NCBI RefSeq assembly: GCF_036898095.1
Contig: NC_090761.1
Coordinates: 42,203,671-42,267,670 of the forward strand
Direction: 5' to 3'
DNA length: 64,000 nucleotides
Origin: Palaemon carinicauda
Taxonomy: Eukaryota > Arthropoda > Malacostraca > Decapoda > Palaemonidae
Under the pieces are notes generated by a model that was not told where the DNA came from, did not search any database, and worked only from the letters and a program-made list of their open reading frames with translations. Numbering within the stretch: the first letter of the stretch is position 1; every line of letters starts with the position of its first letter. Below are positions 55,289 through 64,000 of this stretch, piece by piece. Position numbers and translations under genes: made by a program.

Positions 55289-55398
55289 GCTTGCCAGAAG
55301 GTCTTGAGTCTGGCTCCTACTGCTGTCTGGAGAGGAGGAGAGTCAGTGTTTGCCTTTTGAAGTCTTGGGACCTTTCCTAGACCTGCTCCTAGAAGAGT
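53284..55398 (-). CDS. DIRS RT, RNase H and methyltransferase polyprotein, element F
   Basis: Open from after a TAG at 55399-55401 to the stop at 53284, +1 relative to gag, overlapping gag by 56 nt. There is no ATG in the overlap, so a +1 frameshift, reinitiation or a non-AUG start is needed. RT: SLDLKDAYFHVPIHP, CFGLSTAPMVF and YLDDWLLRAS. RNase H: FSDASDSGWG, NCKELLAV, NSDNTTAL and SADRLSR. MT: TIDLFATSMTKRLPLY, DAFLLNW and LYAFPPFKIINRV. About 87% identical to E by eye in the RNase H to MT stretch. No lesion seen. Confidence 0.9.
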   Translation of the reverse strand, partial: TLLGAGLGKVPRLQKANTDSPPLQTAVGARLKTFWQAWERRGADAQSVRWLREGYRIPFCRKPPLTTSPINLSPNYKEKDKRLALHQEVSLLLQKKAVVIVRDHQSPGFYNRLFLVAKKTGGWRPVLDVSALNAYVTKQTFTMETTKSVLAAVRQEDWMVSLDLKDAYFHVPIHPDSQPFLRFVFGKVVYQFQALCFGLSTAPMVFTHLMRNIAKFLHLSDIRASLYLDDWLLRASTSRRCLESLNWTLDLIKELGLLVNLEKSQLIPSQSIVYLGMEIRSQDFRAFPSAPRISQALDCILSMLKRNSCSVRQWMSLTGTLSSLALFVELGRLHLRPLQFHLAAHWDKELTLEAVSIPVTKEMKTTLLWWKTNLLLKEGLSLAIQTPNLHLFSDASDSGWGATLNGQECSGTWNREQETLHINCKELLAVHMALMNFKSLLLGKVVEVNSDNTTALAYISKQGGTHSRNLYEIARDLLIWSRSLNLTLVTRFIQGNMNVSADRLSRKDQVIPTEWTLHKSVCNRLWTLWGQPTIDLFATSMTKRLPLYCSPVPDSAAVHVDAFLLNWSHLDLYAFPPFKIINRVIQKFVSHEGTRLTLVAPLWPAREWFTEVLQWLVDVPRTLPLRVDLLRQPHVDKVHPNLHALRLTAFRLSKDSLELEAFRRRQPVRLPEQGGYPLVESTNPSGKSSEAGVEPMQFPLPIPL

Positions 55399-58051
55399 CT
55401 AGACGGGAGCTTCCTCGGCTGGGGGCTCTGCCACGAAAGGGCGGAATAAACCTTGTAGCAGGAGTATCAGCCACTGGGGTGCGGTAAGTCCTGGGAACTG
55501 AGGGAGCAACCTTAGTCTTACGAGCTGAAGAGGCCACAAGATCATGAGTGTCCTTCTGAATCAGGGCCGCAGACAAATCCTTGATAAGCTCTTCGGGAAA
55601 CAAGAACTTAGAAAGCGGAGCAAAAAGGAGTTGAGACCTTTGACAAGGTGTGATGCTGGAAGAAAGAAAGGTGCAAAGTTGCTCCCTTTTCTTAAGAACT
55701 CCTGACACAAACATTGAAGCAAGCTCGCCAGACCCATCCCGAATTGCTTTATCCATGCAGGACATTAAAAGCATGGCCGAGTCCTTGTCCGCAGGGGAGG
55801 TCTTCTTGCTAAGGGCCCCCAGGCACCAGTCTAGAAAATTGAACATCTCAAAGGCACGAAATACACCCTTTAGGAAGTGGTCTAAATCGGAGAAGGTCCA
55901 GCAAACCTTAGAGCGCCTCATTGCTGATCTACGAGGAGAGTCGACCAAACTTGAGAAGTCAGCCTGGGCAGAGGCAGGGACTCCCAAGCCTGGTTCCTCT
56001 CCTGTGGCATACCATACGCCCGCCTTAGAAGTGAGCTTAGTAGGTGGAAACATAAAGGAAGTCTTCCCTAGTTGCTGTTTAGACTGCAACCCCTCCCCTA
56101 ATATTCTTAAAGCTCTCTTAGATGACCTAGCAAAGACGAGCTTAGTATAAGTCGACTTAACAGGTTGCATGCCCAGCGAAAACTCAGATGGAGGAGAGCG
56201 GGGGGTAGCAGAAACAAAATGGTCCGGGTATACCTCTCTGAAAAGAGCCAGGACCTTACGAAAGTCAATGGGTAGAGGAGAAGACTTGGGTTCTTCCACG
56301 TCTGATGAGGGATCCAGGTGCGCAGCTTCCTCCTCAGAAACCTCATCACCAGAGTGTAGCGAAGTGAGAGGTAATGTAACAGTGGTATGCTGAACAGCAG
56401 AATCTGAACAAGCGGGTGCATAAACGCTTGTGGTTTCATCCTCAAGTCTCTGTTGTTGAGTTAAAATCTGAGGTTCAGGCTGCAAAGACTGGTCAAGAAG
56501 AGTAGAGGAAGGTAGGCGCATGGGTTGAGGTGGTTGACTCTTAGCATGAGTTTCTTGTCTCAAGAGTTGCGCTTGCTGTAAGGGTTGCGGATGCGCAGTA
56601 GCAGGTTCCTGAGGAACGAGTTGAGGTTCCTGAGGTGTGAGCTGCGAGAGTTGAGGTAGCGGCTGCGCAGAACGCAGTTCTTGTCTCGCGAGTTGAGGTT
56701 CCTGAGGTGCTAGCCTAAGGAGTTGAGGCTCTCGCCTTGAGGAGGGTTGAGGTCGCTGCAGCGAGTGCTGAGGTGGCTGCCTCATGGATGGAAGAGGTTG
56801 TCGTACCTCAAGAGATTGTTGCCTCGCTGGTGGAACCGCAAGCGGAAGCGGAGGAAGTAAGGCATAAGACTCCTGCTCCCATTGCTGAGGTTGCCTTAAG
56901 GAAGGCGGAGGTTGCTGCACACCGCTGGAAACTGGCAACTCAGTATGCGGTAAGGTATCCTGAGGAACCTCAACTTCGTACGCCTGGCAGACTGGACTGC
57001 GGTGAGGCGGAGCGATCGCAGGAGGAGGTGTAACCTTCTCAGCCTGACACTCACGCATTAAGACCGCAAGCTGTGACTGCATGGACTGCAGCAAAGTCAT
57101 CTTGGGGTCGACAGACGCTAAGGTCTGCTGAGGCAAAGCCTTAACAGAAGATGAGGTCTGTTGCGGCATCACCTTACCTCTCTTAGGAGGTGTGCAGTCA
57201 CCTGATGACTGCGGAGAGTCAGAGCTAATCCAATGACTGCAACCAGGTTGTAGAACTCTTGAGGTCTGGACTTTGCGTTTGAGAGGTCTTGAGACCTGAG
57301 TCCAGCGTTTTCTCCCTGACATTTCTTCTGCAGACAAGTAAAAGACGGGCTCAATCGTCTGCGGGTGGGAGTGACGGTCTCTGTTAGACACGCCCGCAAC
57401 CACCGAGGATACTTCTGTGCGCCGATCAAGGCCTGCCGAACCCTTTTGCCCTTCGACATTGCTTCTCCCCTGGGCTTGGGAGCTTGCAAGAGGTCCCGGA
57501 CTGGGAGGACGACTGGCACGCACAGAAGTACCCTCACGCACCACACTGACACTGACACTAGCACTTGGCACCGCACTGACACTAGCACTTGGCACAGCAC
57601 TGGCACTATCACCTCCCACTGCACTTTTGACCTTAAGTTCTTTGACTTCTGCCATAAGAGACTTATGGTCACTAACCACCGATTCCACTTTGTCACCTAA
57701 AGCCTGAATGGCACGCAAAACATCGGACATATCAGGTTGAGCACAAATAGAAGGTTCGGGGGTAGCCACTACAGGGGGAGGAAAAGGTTGAGGATCATGA
57801 GGTGAGGAAAAAAGTGAAGAGCGAGAAGAACTCCTCCTAACTCTCTCTCTCTCTAACTTGGTTGAATATTTCAGGAATCGAACAAATTCAAGTTCCGAAA
57901 GACCGGCGCATTCCTCACATCGATCTTCCAACTGACAGGGTCTTTCCCTACAGTCAGAACAAGCGGTGTGAGGATCAACCGAGGCCTTCGGAACACGCCT
58001 ATTACAAGACCTACATCGTCTATGGGGTGGGGCTTGTGAAAGGTCAGACAT
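55343..58051 (-). CDS. gag-like ORF1, element F
   Basis: 902 codons from ATG 58051 to TGA 55343. N-terminus: Cys13/Cys16, His28/Cys31/Cys34 and Cys39/Cys45/Cys48, a zinc-binding pattern like that of other DIRS gag proteins. Around residues 105-140 DVLRAIQALGDKVESVVSD suggests a coiled coil. The middle (about 330-580) is strongly Pro/Gln/Leu-rich with PQEPQLARQE-type repeats, longer than in E. The C-terminal domain matches E (MSCMDKAIRDGSGELASMFV, FAPLSKFLFPEEL) and ends in a basic Arg/Ser/Lys tail. Likely the RNA-binding structural protein. The start is supported by homology to MADPS in E and by the 384-nt 5' region typical of both. Confidence 0.85.
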   Translation of the reverse strand: MSDLSQAPPHRRCRSCNRRVPKASVDPHTACSDCRERPCQLEDRCEECAGLSELEFVRFLKYSTKLERERVRRSSSRSSLFSSPHDPQPFPPPVVATPEPSICAQPDMSDVLRAIQALGDKVESVVSDHKSLMAEVKELKVKSAVGGDSASAVPSASVSAVPSASVSVSVVREGTSVRASRPPSPGPLASSQAQGRSNVEGQKGSAGLDRRTEVSSVVAGVSNRDRHSHPQTIEPVFYLSAEEMSGRKRWTQVSRPLKRKVQTSRVLQPGCSHWISSDSPQSSGDCTPPKRGKVMPQQTSSSVKALPQQTLASVDPKMTLLQSMQSQLAVLMRECQAEKVTPPPAIAPPHRSPVCQAYEVEVPQDTLPHTELPVSSGVQQPPPSLRQPQQWEQESYALLPPLPLAVPPARQQSLEVRQPLPSMRQPPQHSLQRPQPSSRREPQLLRLAPQEPQLARQELRSAQPLPQLSQLTPQEPQLVPQEPATAHPQPLQQAQLLRQETHAKSQPPQPMRLPSSTLLDQSLQPEPQILTQQQRLEDETTSVYAPACSDSAVQHTTVTLPLTSLHSGDEVSEEEAAHLDPSSDVEEPKSSPLPIDFRKVLALFREVYPDHFVSATPRSPPSEFSLGMQPVKSTYTKLVFARSSKRALRILGEGLQSKQQLGKTSFMFPPTKLTSKAGVWYATGEEPGLGVPASAQADFSSLVDSPRRSAMRRSKVCWTFSDLDHFLKGVFRAFEMFNFLDWCLGALSKKTSPADKDSAMLLMSCMDKAIRDGSGELASMFVSGVLKKREQLCTFLSSSITPCQRSQLLFAPLSKFLFPEELIKDLSAALIQKDTHDLVASSARKTKVAPSVPRTYRTPVADTPATRFIPPFRGRAPSRGSSRLDSSRSRSRKGPKTSKGKH

Positions 58052-58261
58052 CTTGAATCAAAGAGTTAGTCAAGGGGGATTCTAAATCAAGCAAAAAGAT
58101 CGTTAATCATTAATCAAAACCAAATAAAAGCTATCTAAGCTAATTAGAAAAGTTTCCAGTATAGCGAAAGCTGAAATCTTAGAGAAATACTTCACCAAAA
58201 ACCGTGAACAATACTCCAAAATCATAAGCGTATCCCAGAATGTCTTGCCGGAAGCACGACA

Positions 58262-58435
58262 GAGGAAAAAGTGAGGTGGTGTCAACAAGAAGTACTGCAG
58301 TACCTGGCCACAGGTGGCGCTGGTGAGTACACCCCCTTCTAGTATAGTGATAGCTGGCGTATCCCTCCCGTAGAATTCTGTCGGGCAACGGAGTTGACAG
58401 CTACATGATTATCGGGTAAGTTTAATATTGAAAAA
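58262..58435 (-). repeat. Element F 5' inverted terminal repeat
   Basis: Inverse of about 51690-51855, identical by eye, ending TTTAATATTGAAAAA. Confidence 0.84.
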
Positions 58436-58620
58436 TGACAAATTCAAAAATAATTTGTATTTTTCTTAACCATACAAACCTGAAGTTCTTTACTATGGAG
58501 ATACATTTCGGCGACCGTGAGAGGAAAAAATCCCCAGGGGGAAAAACCCAAGGAAAAATTTCCCCCGAGGAAAATTATCCCCTGGAGGAATTAACCCCTC
58601 AGGAAAAATCCAAGTAAAAG
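58436..58620. repeat. Possible solo end of another repeat
   Basis: TGACAAATTCAAAAATAATT, then GTATTTTTCTTAACCATACAAACCTGA, resembles the outer edge of element G (AATTTGTATTTTATCTAACG ... ATACAAACCTG). After it comes a stretch of repeated GGAAAAATCCCC-like words (58525-58615). It may be a truncated DIRS-type end. Confidence 0.4.
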
Positions 58621-59718
58621 AAAAAATAAACACTGAAAACATTTGGGAAATTTAAAATCAATGTTAAAGCAGTTAAAATATATTTAACCAGGAACTGATA
58701 AATAGAACAATACAAAATCAAAACTAATCCATTATTTAAGGAGAGTAAAATATACTCAAATAACAAGTGAATTTCATAAGAAAAACAGTGAAAAAATAAA
58801 TCATCATACTATGATAACGGAGTAGATTCAAACAAAAACTGATAATAAAAGAATTTAAAAACTGAAGAAAAACAAATTCATTAGTGAGTTAAAAGTATAA
58901 TATACTCAACCAAACTAAAAAAAGGTTAAGCATTGAAAAATAATTAAATTTTTTTAATCTAATTAATGATGCCATAACAGTCTGCTATTTAAAATCTAAG
59001 ATTGAGTTCTTTCTTTTTAAAAGTCTAAAATAAACCAATTTTCAACACCTATAACAGTTTTGATATGAGGAGCTGAGTTCTTGTATATCTATTTCTGTTT
59101 TACTTGATGATGACCAGCAAGGACTAGTGTGACAAATACATCGTATGAACGTCCAATGGCTATTATTATCATCATTATTACTATTATTATTATTATTATT
59201 ATTATTATTATCATTACTATTATTAATTATTATTATTACTAATAATTATTATTATTGTTATTATTACGATGGGGGCAACCTACTAATGAAACAAAACTTC
59301 AATGCCATCCTTCTAATGCACTGTTTGTTTTTGGTAGATCATGCTGCACTCTTGAATGCATTTTCCAAATATTTACATCAAATCTTGGTCTTCTGGATCT
59401 AAGAGTTAATCTATGAGTTAATCTACCAATGTAATTATCTTCAAAATGATCAATTATGCCATTTGCATCTTCAGGCTAAAATTCTATTACTGTAGTTCTT
59501 CAAACGCTTCAAGTGCTTTACCTTGCGGACAGAAAGCTAAAGATGCAATCATTCACATCTTTAATGAAAAGTTGGCATCAATATTATAGAACTGCGAGAG
59601 ACCAACTTCATGAATTTTTCTGTAGATATTCGGGCTGAAATAGATAAAGCACCCTTTAACTTATGCATAGGGAAAAACAAATGCGATGCTGTTAATATGA
59701 AAAATTTGGAAGAACCGG
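58621..59718. other. AT-rich intergenic DNA with (ATT)n
   Basis: No gene seen. An imperfect (TAT)n tract lies at 59161-59267. 59280-59700 is unassigned. Confidence 0.5.
59161..59267. repeat. Imperfect (TAT)n microsatellite
   Basis: Mostly ATT/TAT triplets with scattered C and A substitutions. Confidence 0.9.
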
Positions 59719-60035
59719 TAATTTGTATTTTATCTAACGATACAAACCTGTTGCTATTTATAGGGATTTACTCTCGGCAAAGCTGGAAGACTAGCCATAA
59801 AGACTTTCAAGCGAGGTATAACTGCCAACCCACTAGTTAGCAGGGGGTAGCGGGGGTACCTAGCTACCCCGTTCACTCAAACACCAGTGTGTCTGACTTA
59901 CTTTCGATTGAAGGCAGGGCTTTCTAGGGGGACAGGTGGTAGGACAATTTTTATAAATAGCTACAAGTTTGTATCGTTTGAAAAAATACAAATTACTTCC
60001 AAATTTGTCATTTATTCCAACACTATTTATAGGGA
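59719..60035 (-). repeat. Element G 3' terminal unit and inner repeat
   Basis: The edge AATTTGTATTTTATCTAACG ... TGCTATTTATA (from 59720) is complementary to TATAAATAGCTACAAGTTTG ... AAATACAAATTA (ending at about 59995). It is followed by TTTGTCATTTATTCCAACAC and TATTTATAGG, equivalent to the ICR of the other families. Confidence 0.7.
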
Positions 60036-60519
60036 TGACTCACACATTGGGAGGGAGGAAGTCTGAACTAACTGGCTTGGAATTTGACCCAGGGTTTTCC
60101 CGTACGGGCTTTGCACATAACTGAGAGAGGCCCTGACATCCAGCTAAAATTTCGTGCAACGCATGGATAACAGCTGAGCAACCTGTGTGCTTGTGATAAT
60201 AGCAATGTGATTGGTCTAGGAAAGAGTTCTCAGAGACAAATAGGAATCTAAGAATCAACCATAGTCGTTACCCAATCCAATCTTAAATGGGGGTATGGGG
60301 ACGTAACAAGTATCATTTCTATACTAGGTTATACAAGGAAAATGGTTATTAATTGCAGATAGGTGAGACCAGCTTGCAGAGGACCATAGATGCTGTTCCC
60401 CAAGAGGGAGCAAGATGAAAGTAAGAAAGAGCCAGTCATTCTTAACATTCATCCCAGACTAATCCTGGGTAACGTATGCCCTCAACCACCTGCTACTTGT
60501 CCATCAAGGAGCCTGAGAC

Positions 60520-61480
60520 ATTTTAAACCACTTGTTGTGCAGCCACCACAGGACCAATGAAGAATATTTCCAAGTTCCTGTGGCTCACATCTTGCTGGCA
60601 GTGGGCAGTGAAGGTCGTCTGATGCTTCCACACGCCCGCTTGTAGTACCTGTGCCACAGAGTAGTTTCTTTTAAATGCTAGGGACGTTCCAATGCCCCTA
60701 ACATCATACGCTCTAGGTCAGCGAGTAGTAGAAGGGTTGGGATTCAATGCACGCTCTATGACCGTGTGAATCCAAGCCGAGATGGTGTTCTTTGTGACCA
60801 TCCTCTTGACCTTCCCCATGTTGACAAAGAATGCAGACACTCAGGGGCGAGCTGCTGCAGTGCGTTTAAGGTAATACCTCAAACTCCTCACTGGGCAAAG
60901 TAACAGTTGATCTGGATCATCAGTTACAGAACGAAGACTCCCAATCCAAAAGGGCCCGAATTTAAGATCCGCTACTCCCGGATTTTGAGTCTTTGTTATT
61001 AACTCAGACACGAAGATGAGTGTTATCTCCCCTTATCCCCTTGAATGAGTGACGTGGTAGGATAGGCCATGAAGTTCGCTAATCCTCTTGGCCAAAGCCA
61101 AAGCGAGTAGGAACACTGTCTTCAAAGTGAGGCGGTGATCAGTTGCCAGGCATAATGGTTCATAGGTACATAGGTAGCACCTTTCAGAGATCAGAAGGAC
61201 ACAAACCACGTACCAAGGAGGAGGTCTGACTTCAGACAAGTGGCTTGTAAGCTCATAACTTCGTATGAGGAGAGACAACTCTAACGAAGAGGAAATATCA
61301 ATTCCTTTCAGTCTAAAGGCAAGGCTCAAAGCTGAGCGGCAGCCTTTCACCACCGAGACCGAGGGAAGCTTTTCCTCCCAAAGGTAAACAAGGAACTTCG
61401 CTATTGTTGGAATAGTGGCATCAAGGGAAGAGATGCCCCTTCCATGACAACAACCACAGAACACAGTCTACTTGGCCTAG
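60520..61480 (-). pseudogene. Tyrosine recombinase remnant, element G
   Basis: TIAKFLVYLWEEKLPSVSVV, KGCRSALSLAFRLKGIDIS and LALAKRISELHGLSYHV (box I Arg) are in the frame 61033-61464. Further down, the equivalent of the HxxR box reads RAYDVRGIGTSLAF, with Tyr in place of His, preceded by an in-frame stop. The nucleophile region (KHQTTFTAHCQQDV) has lost the Tyr-Leu pair. Confidence 0.65.
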
Positions 61481-61935
61481 TAGACTGAAGTCAAAGATTT
61501 TAGCAGGTATCCAGCCATCCTCCTCGCAACTTGTCTCAAGGGGTGAAGACGAAAAGAAGTTACTGCTTTGTAAGAGATATTCATGTGTGGCTCTTTGAGT
61601 AGATCGTGTTGTGAAGGGAGTTCACCTGGGATCTCCATCAGGACCTGCAGAAGGTCCAAGAACCACTCTGTGTGATACCATAGCGGAGCTATGAGTGTCA
61701 TGGATAGGTTGTTGGATGCTCTGGTCTTGTTGAGCACCATTCTCATCAGACAGAACAGGGGGGAGGGGGGACGTACACGTCGATGTTGTTGCCCCAATGT
61801 TGGAATGCATCTTGGCATAGAGCCTGAGCATCAGAGGGAACTTTTAGTTCAGGGGTGTCACAAACAGATTCACAGTCAGGGAACCCCACAAAGTTAAGAT
61901 TTTGTTGGCTATTAGATGATTCAAAGACCACTCGG
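61477..61935 (-). pseudogene. Methyltransferase-like domain, element G
   Basis: CQDAFQHWGNNIDVYVPPPP corresponds to IDAFLLDWSHLDLYAFPPF of E, so the catalytic-type motif is VPPP. TLIAPLWYHTEWFLDLLQVL follows in another frame. One or more indels near 61750-61800. Confidence 0.6.
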
Positions 61936-61958
61936 AGCCCCCTATCTGAGTCGCTCTG

Positions 61959-62490
61959 CTAAGATTGTCTGCAAGCACATTCCTCTTGCCTGGAATGATG
62001 CAGGCTGATAGGGAATAGGGACACCAAGTTGAATTCTGTCTTTCTTAACATCTCCACTGCTAGATGGCATAGGGGCTGCAAAAAGGTACCGCCTTGTTTG
62101 TTTACATAGGCCACTACTGTGGTGTTGTCGCTCATCAGCACCACAGAGTGACCCATCAGGAACTGTTGGAACTGTTGGAGAGCCAGGAAGGCTGCCCTCA
62201 TCTCTAAGAAATTTATGTGCTGGCACCTTTTTGACTTGGACCAAAGCCCTGTGCTGCCTGTGGGGCCCCACCCTTCTTTCAATGCATCAGAATAGACCAT
62301 CAATTCCGGGTGAGGAACAAGAAGGTCGGTCCCTCTGCGGAGGTTCTAGTCTGCCACCCACCATTGAAGGTCTGTAAGCTGCTCTAGTTCCATGGGGATC
62401 AATATATCCAGGGAATCGGTGTTCTGATTCCATGCTGAACAGACTTTGTAGAACAAACTTCTTCAGAGCTGGAGATCGATGACTGGTCTT
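61959..62490 (-). pseudogene. RNase H, element G
   Basis: VYSDALKEGWG, INFLEMRAAFLALQQFQQFL and LMSDNTTVVAYVNKQGGT give the first three acidic boxes, followed by a frame break before the last box. Upstream, the connection (LRRGTDLLVPHPEL) leads to the RT remnant. Confidence 0.68.
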
Positions 62491-62957
62491 CAGCCTCTAG
62501 ATGCACTTTTTAAAGTCGACTGAAAAAGCCTGGGGACCCATTGAGGACCTCTTGGAGAGTGCCCTTCTCCAACATGGTCTGGATTTAGGCCTGGAGGGCC
62601 AGCTCTTTTGTGGATACCTTCGCGTAAGAGCTCGATGGTACAGGATTGCGAGACAGTGGAAGGAGAAATTGAATGAAAGGGACGCGATACCCTGAACGAA
62701 TCATGGAGACTGTCCAGGGTTCGGCCCTGTACTGCAGCCACCTCTGGCAGTGGCCTTGCAAGCATCCCCCACTGGGGGACAATTGGGAGGATTGCCCTCT
62801 CCTTTGCTACCTTTTCCTCCTCTGAAGGATTTGGAGCCCTTTGGGTCTTTTGCAGGAAAGTGCTTCCTGGACACCTTTTTTTAGGACCCTGCTGTCCTAC
62901 TGGTAGAGGGTTTGGTGACTTGATGCTGTTTCTTAGGTGGTGGTGAGGCCTTACCAT
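62490..62957 (-). pseudogene. RT N-terminal remnant, element G
   Basis: EPWTVSMIRSGYRVPFIQFL corresponds to the segment VKLLREGYKIPFVRKPPL of E. The palm with the YxDD box is not present between here and RNase H, so this copy also carries an internal RT deletion. Confidence 0.5.
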
Positions 62958-64000
62958 AGGACCTTAATGTTAAGGTCCTATAGAGAAGGTAGTCCTGATT
63001 GGACTTCCTCCATCATTCAGCTGCCCTCTTGACTAGGCATTCTTCAGCACCATCTTTGCATCCTTAGACTCTCTCCAAGGTGGCAGGAATTTTCCAGCAG
63101 TAAAGGTCTGGAAGGTTCCTGTCATCCCGAAGAGGTCTGACCTTCTCTTGCACATGGTACTACCGCAGGGTCTTCCAGTGGTCTGAAAACAAGCCGTAGT
63201 TTTGGGGGAACCAAGTCTATAGGAGATGGGCGGAACATTGCATCAAGTGAGACCTCCCTTGGAAATCGAGAACCCTTGCTCGTATGGGGGTAGAGATTAT
63301 CCCTTTTACCCCCAAAGGACGTACTGGTACGTTTCACAAAAGCCATCCCTTTACCCCCATGGACGTACCGGTACGTCCTTGCAAAAAAATGCTATAAAAA
63401 TTTTTTTTTCATATTTTTGATAATTTTTTTGAAAAAATTCAGGCATTTTCCAAGAGAATGAGACCAACCCGACCTCTCTATGACAAAAATTAAGGCTGTT
63501 AGAGCAATTTAAAAAAAATATACTGCAAAATGTGCTGGGAAAATAATAACCCCCTGGGGGTTAAGGGTTGGAAATTTCCAAATAGCCTGGGGGTAAAAGG
63601 GTTATCAACCAGTGAGGGAGTCTTTTTCCTCATTCTCCTCTTCTGCTTTGTTATCAGAACTGAAGTTATTTGAAGCTCTGAGAAGTCCTGCTGGATGTTA
63701 GCAGAAAATACCACAGCTCCACACACCCTCCTGATGGGAGACAACCATCTAAGAGTTTGGGGCCCTGGAAGCGGCAGGTCTCCACCTAGGGTCCAAAAGG
63801 GTAGAGGAGGAAAAGGAAACCGGCTTCTCCAACGGGATCCGAGTAGAAGCTACAGTGGCCTTTGATAGTGGAGATGTACTGGCTGGAGGAGCTGTACCTG
63901 CGACTGCCTGTCTTACCGCCTTCACCAAGGTATCAACCAAGGATGGCAGTTTCCCCACAGAAGACAGGTCTAGCATATCCTTGGGGAGGCTTACAGCTGA
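62958..64000 (-). pseudogene. gag-like region, element G (partial)
   Basis: Short Pro/Ser/Ala-rich frames (63749-63976, LVKAVRQAVAGTAPPASTSP) with the MITE in the middle. Assigned to gag by position only. Confidence 0.4.
63301..63601. mobile_element. MITE, 301 bp
   Basis: Terminal inverted repeats CCCTTTTACCCCCAAAGG and the inverse of AGCCTGGGGGTAAAAGGG, flanked on both sides by TTAT (63297-63300 and 63602-63605), a likely target duplication. Inside is the palindrome ACGTACCGGTACGT near 63364. No coding capacity. Confidence 0.75.

Larger units (their letters stand above)
51655..58435 (-). mobile_element. DIRS-like element F, apparently intact autonomous family-2 copy
   Basis: 6,781 bp. Ends are ATGTTATTTTCATTAGTAAA at 51655 and the inverse of TTTTTCAATATTAAACTTAC at 58435. 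Family-2 signature CCCGATAATCATGTAGCTG. The 5' end and the inverted copy in the 3' unit look identical over about 165 bp by eye. gag, RT-RNase H-MT and YR are all open with every expected catalytic residue. This is the best candidate here for a mobile, autonomous element. Confidence 0.9.
59719..64000 (-). mobile_element. DIRS-like element G, third family, truncated by window end
   Basis: The 3' end is at about 59719 and the element continues past 64000. It has the same architecture as A to F with different sequence: a 3' unit with complementary edges, an inner repeat, then YR, MT, RNase H, RT and gag in order on the minus strand. All coding parts are broken, and the RT palm is missing. A MITE is inserted in gag. 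Confidence 0.75.

Overview
The window is repeat-rich animal nuclear DNA, most likely from a decapod crustacean. The only gene I recognise is the last exon of a metazoan-type OSGEP/Kae1 gene. The rest is DIRS-like tyrosine-recombinase retrotransposons, a PIF/Harbinger derivative, a LINE 3' fragment, a tRNA-derived SINE, an unclassified interspersed repeat, and very long (TA)n, (GT)n and (GA)n tracts. This mix reminds me of shrimp genomes, but the organism call is inference. There is no operon-like or prokaryotic organisation.

Layout. 1-2279: unassigned DNA with one spliced-exon candidate on the minus strand (1184-1405). 2280-22081: three DIRS elements nested like Russian dolls, all on the minus strand: A (2280-7896 plus 21206-22081), interrupted by B (7897-8187 plus 14979-21205), which is interrupted by C (8188-14978). 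22082-32674: non-genic DNA with microsatellites, a two-level minisatellite, a Harbinger deletion derivative, dispersed repeats and two large foldbacks. 32675-39093: DIRS element D, plus strand. 39094-44722: repeats, one weak exon candidate, a LINE fragment and the OSGEP exon (43420-44277, minus). 44723-51244 and 51655-58435: DIRS elements E and F, minus strand, upstream of the OSGEP exon and probably inside its intron. 58436-59718: low-complexity DNA starting with a possible element end. 59719-64000: DIRS element G of a third family, minus strand, running off the window and itself carrying a MITE.

How the DIRS genes fit together. Each element has inverted terminal repeats and, at its 3' end, an internal complementary region (ICR) equal to the reverse complement of the joined outer ends, the DIRS1 hallmark. 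E and F carry gag; then RT, RNase H and a Dam-like methyltransferase domain (MT) in the +1 frame; and a tyrosine recombinase (YR) in the gag frame. F has no visible lesion. E has one frameshift and one nonsense change in gag. A, B and D share a rearranged structure: an about 1-kb leader replaces the gag N-terminus, gag is partly duplicated, and the second gag copy is fused to the RT C-terminus. The RT catalytic core is lost, but RNase H, MT and YR sequence is kept. They look like a non-autonomous lineage. B and D also share a YR frameshift. C has the same plan with F-type ends and mosaic contents.
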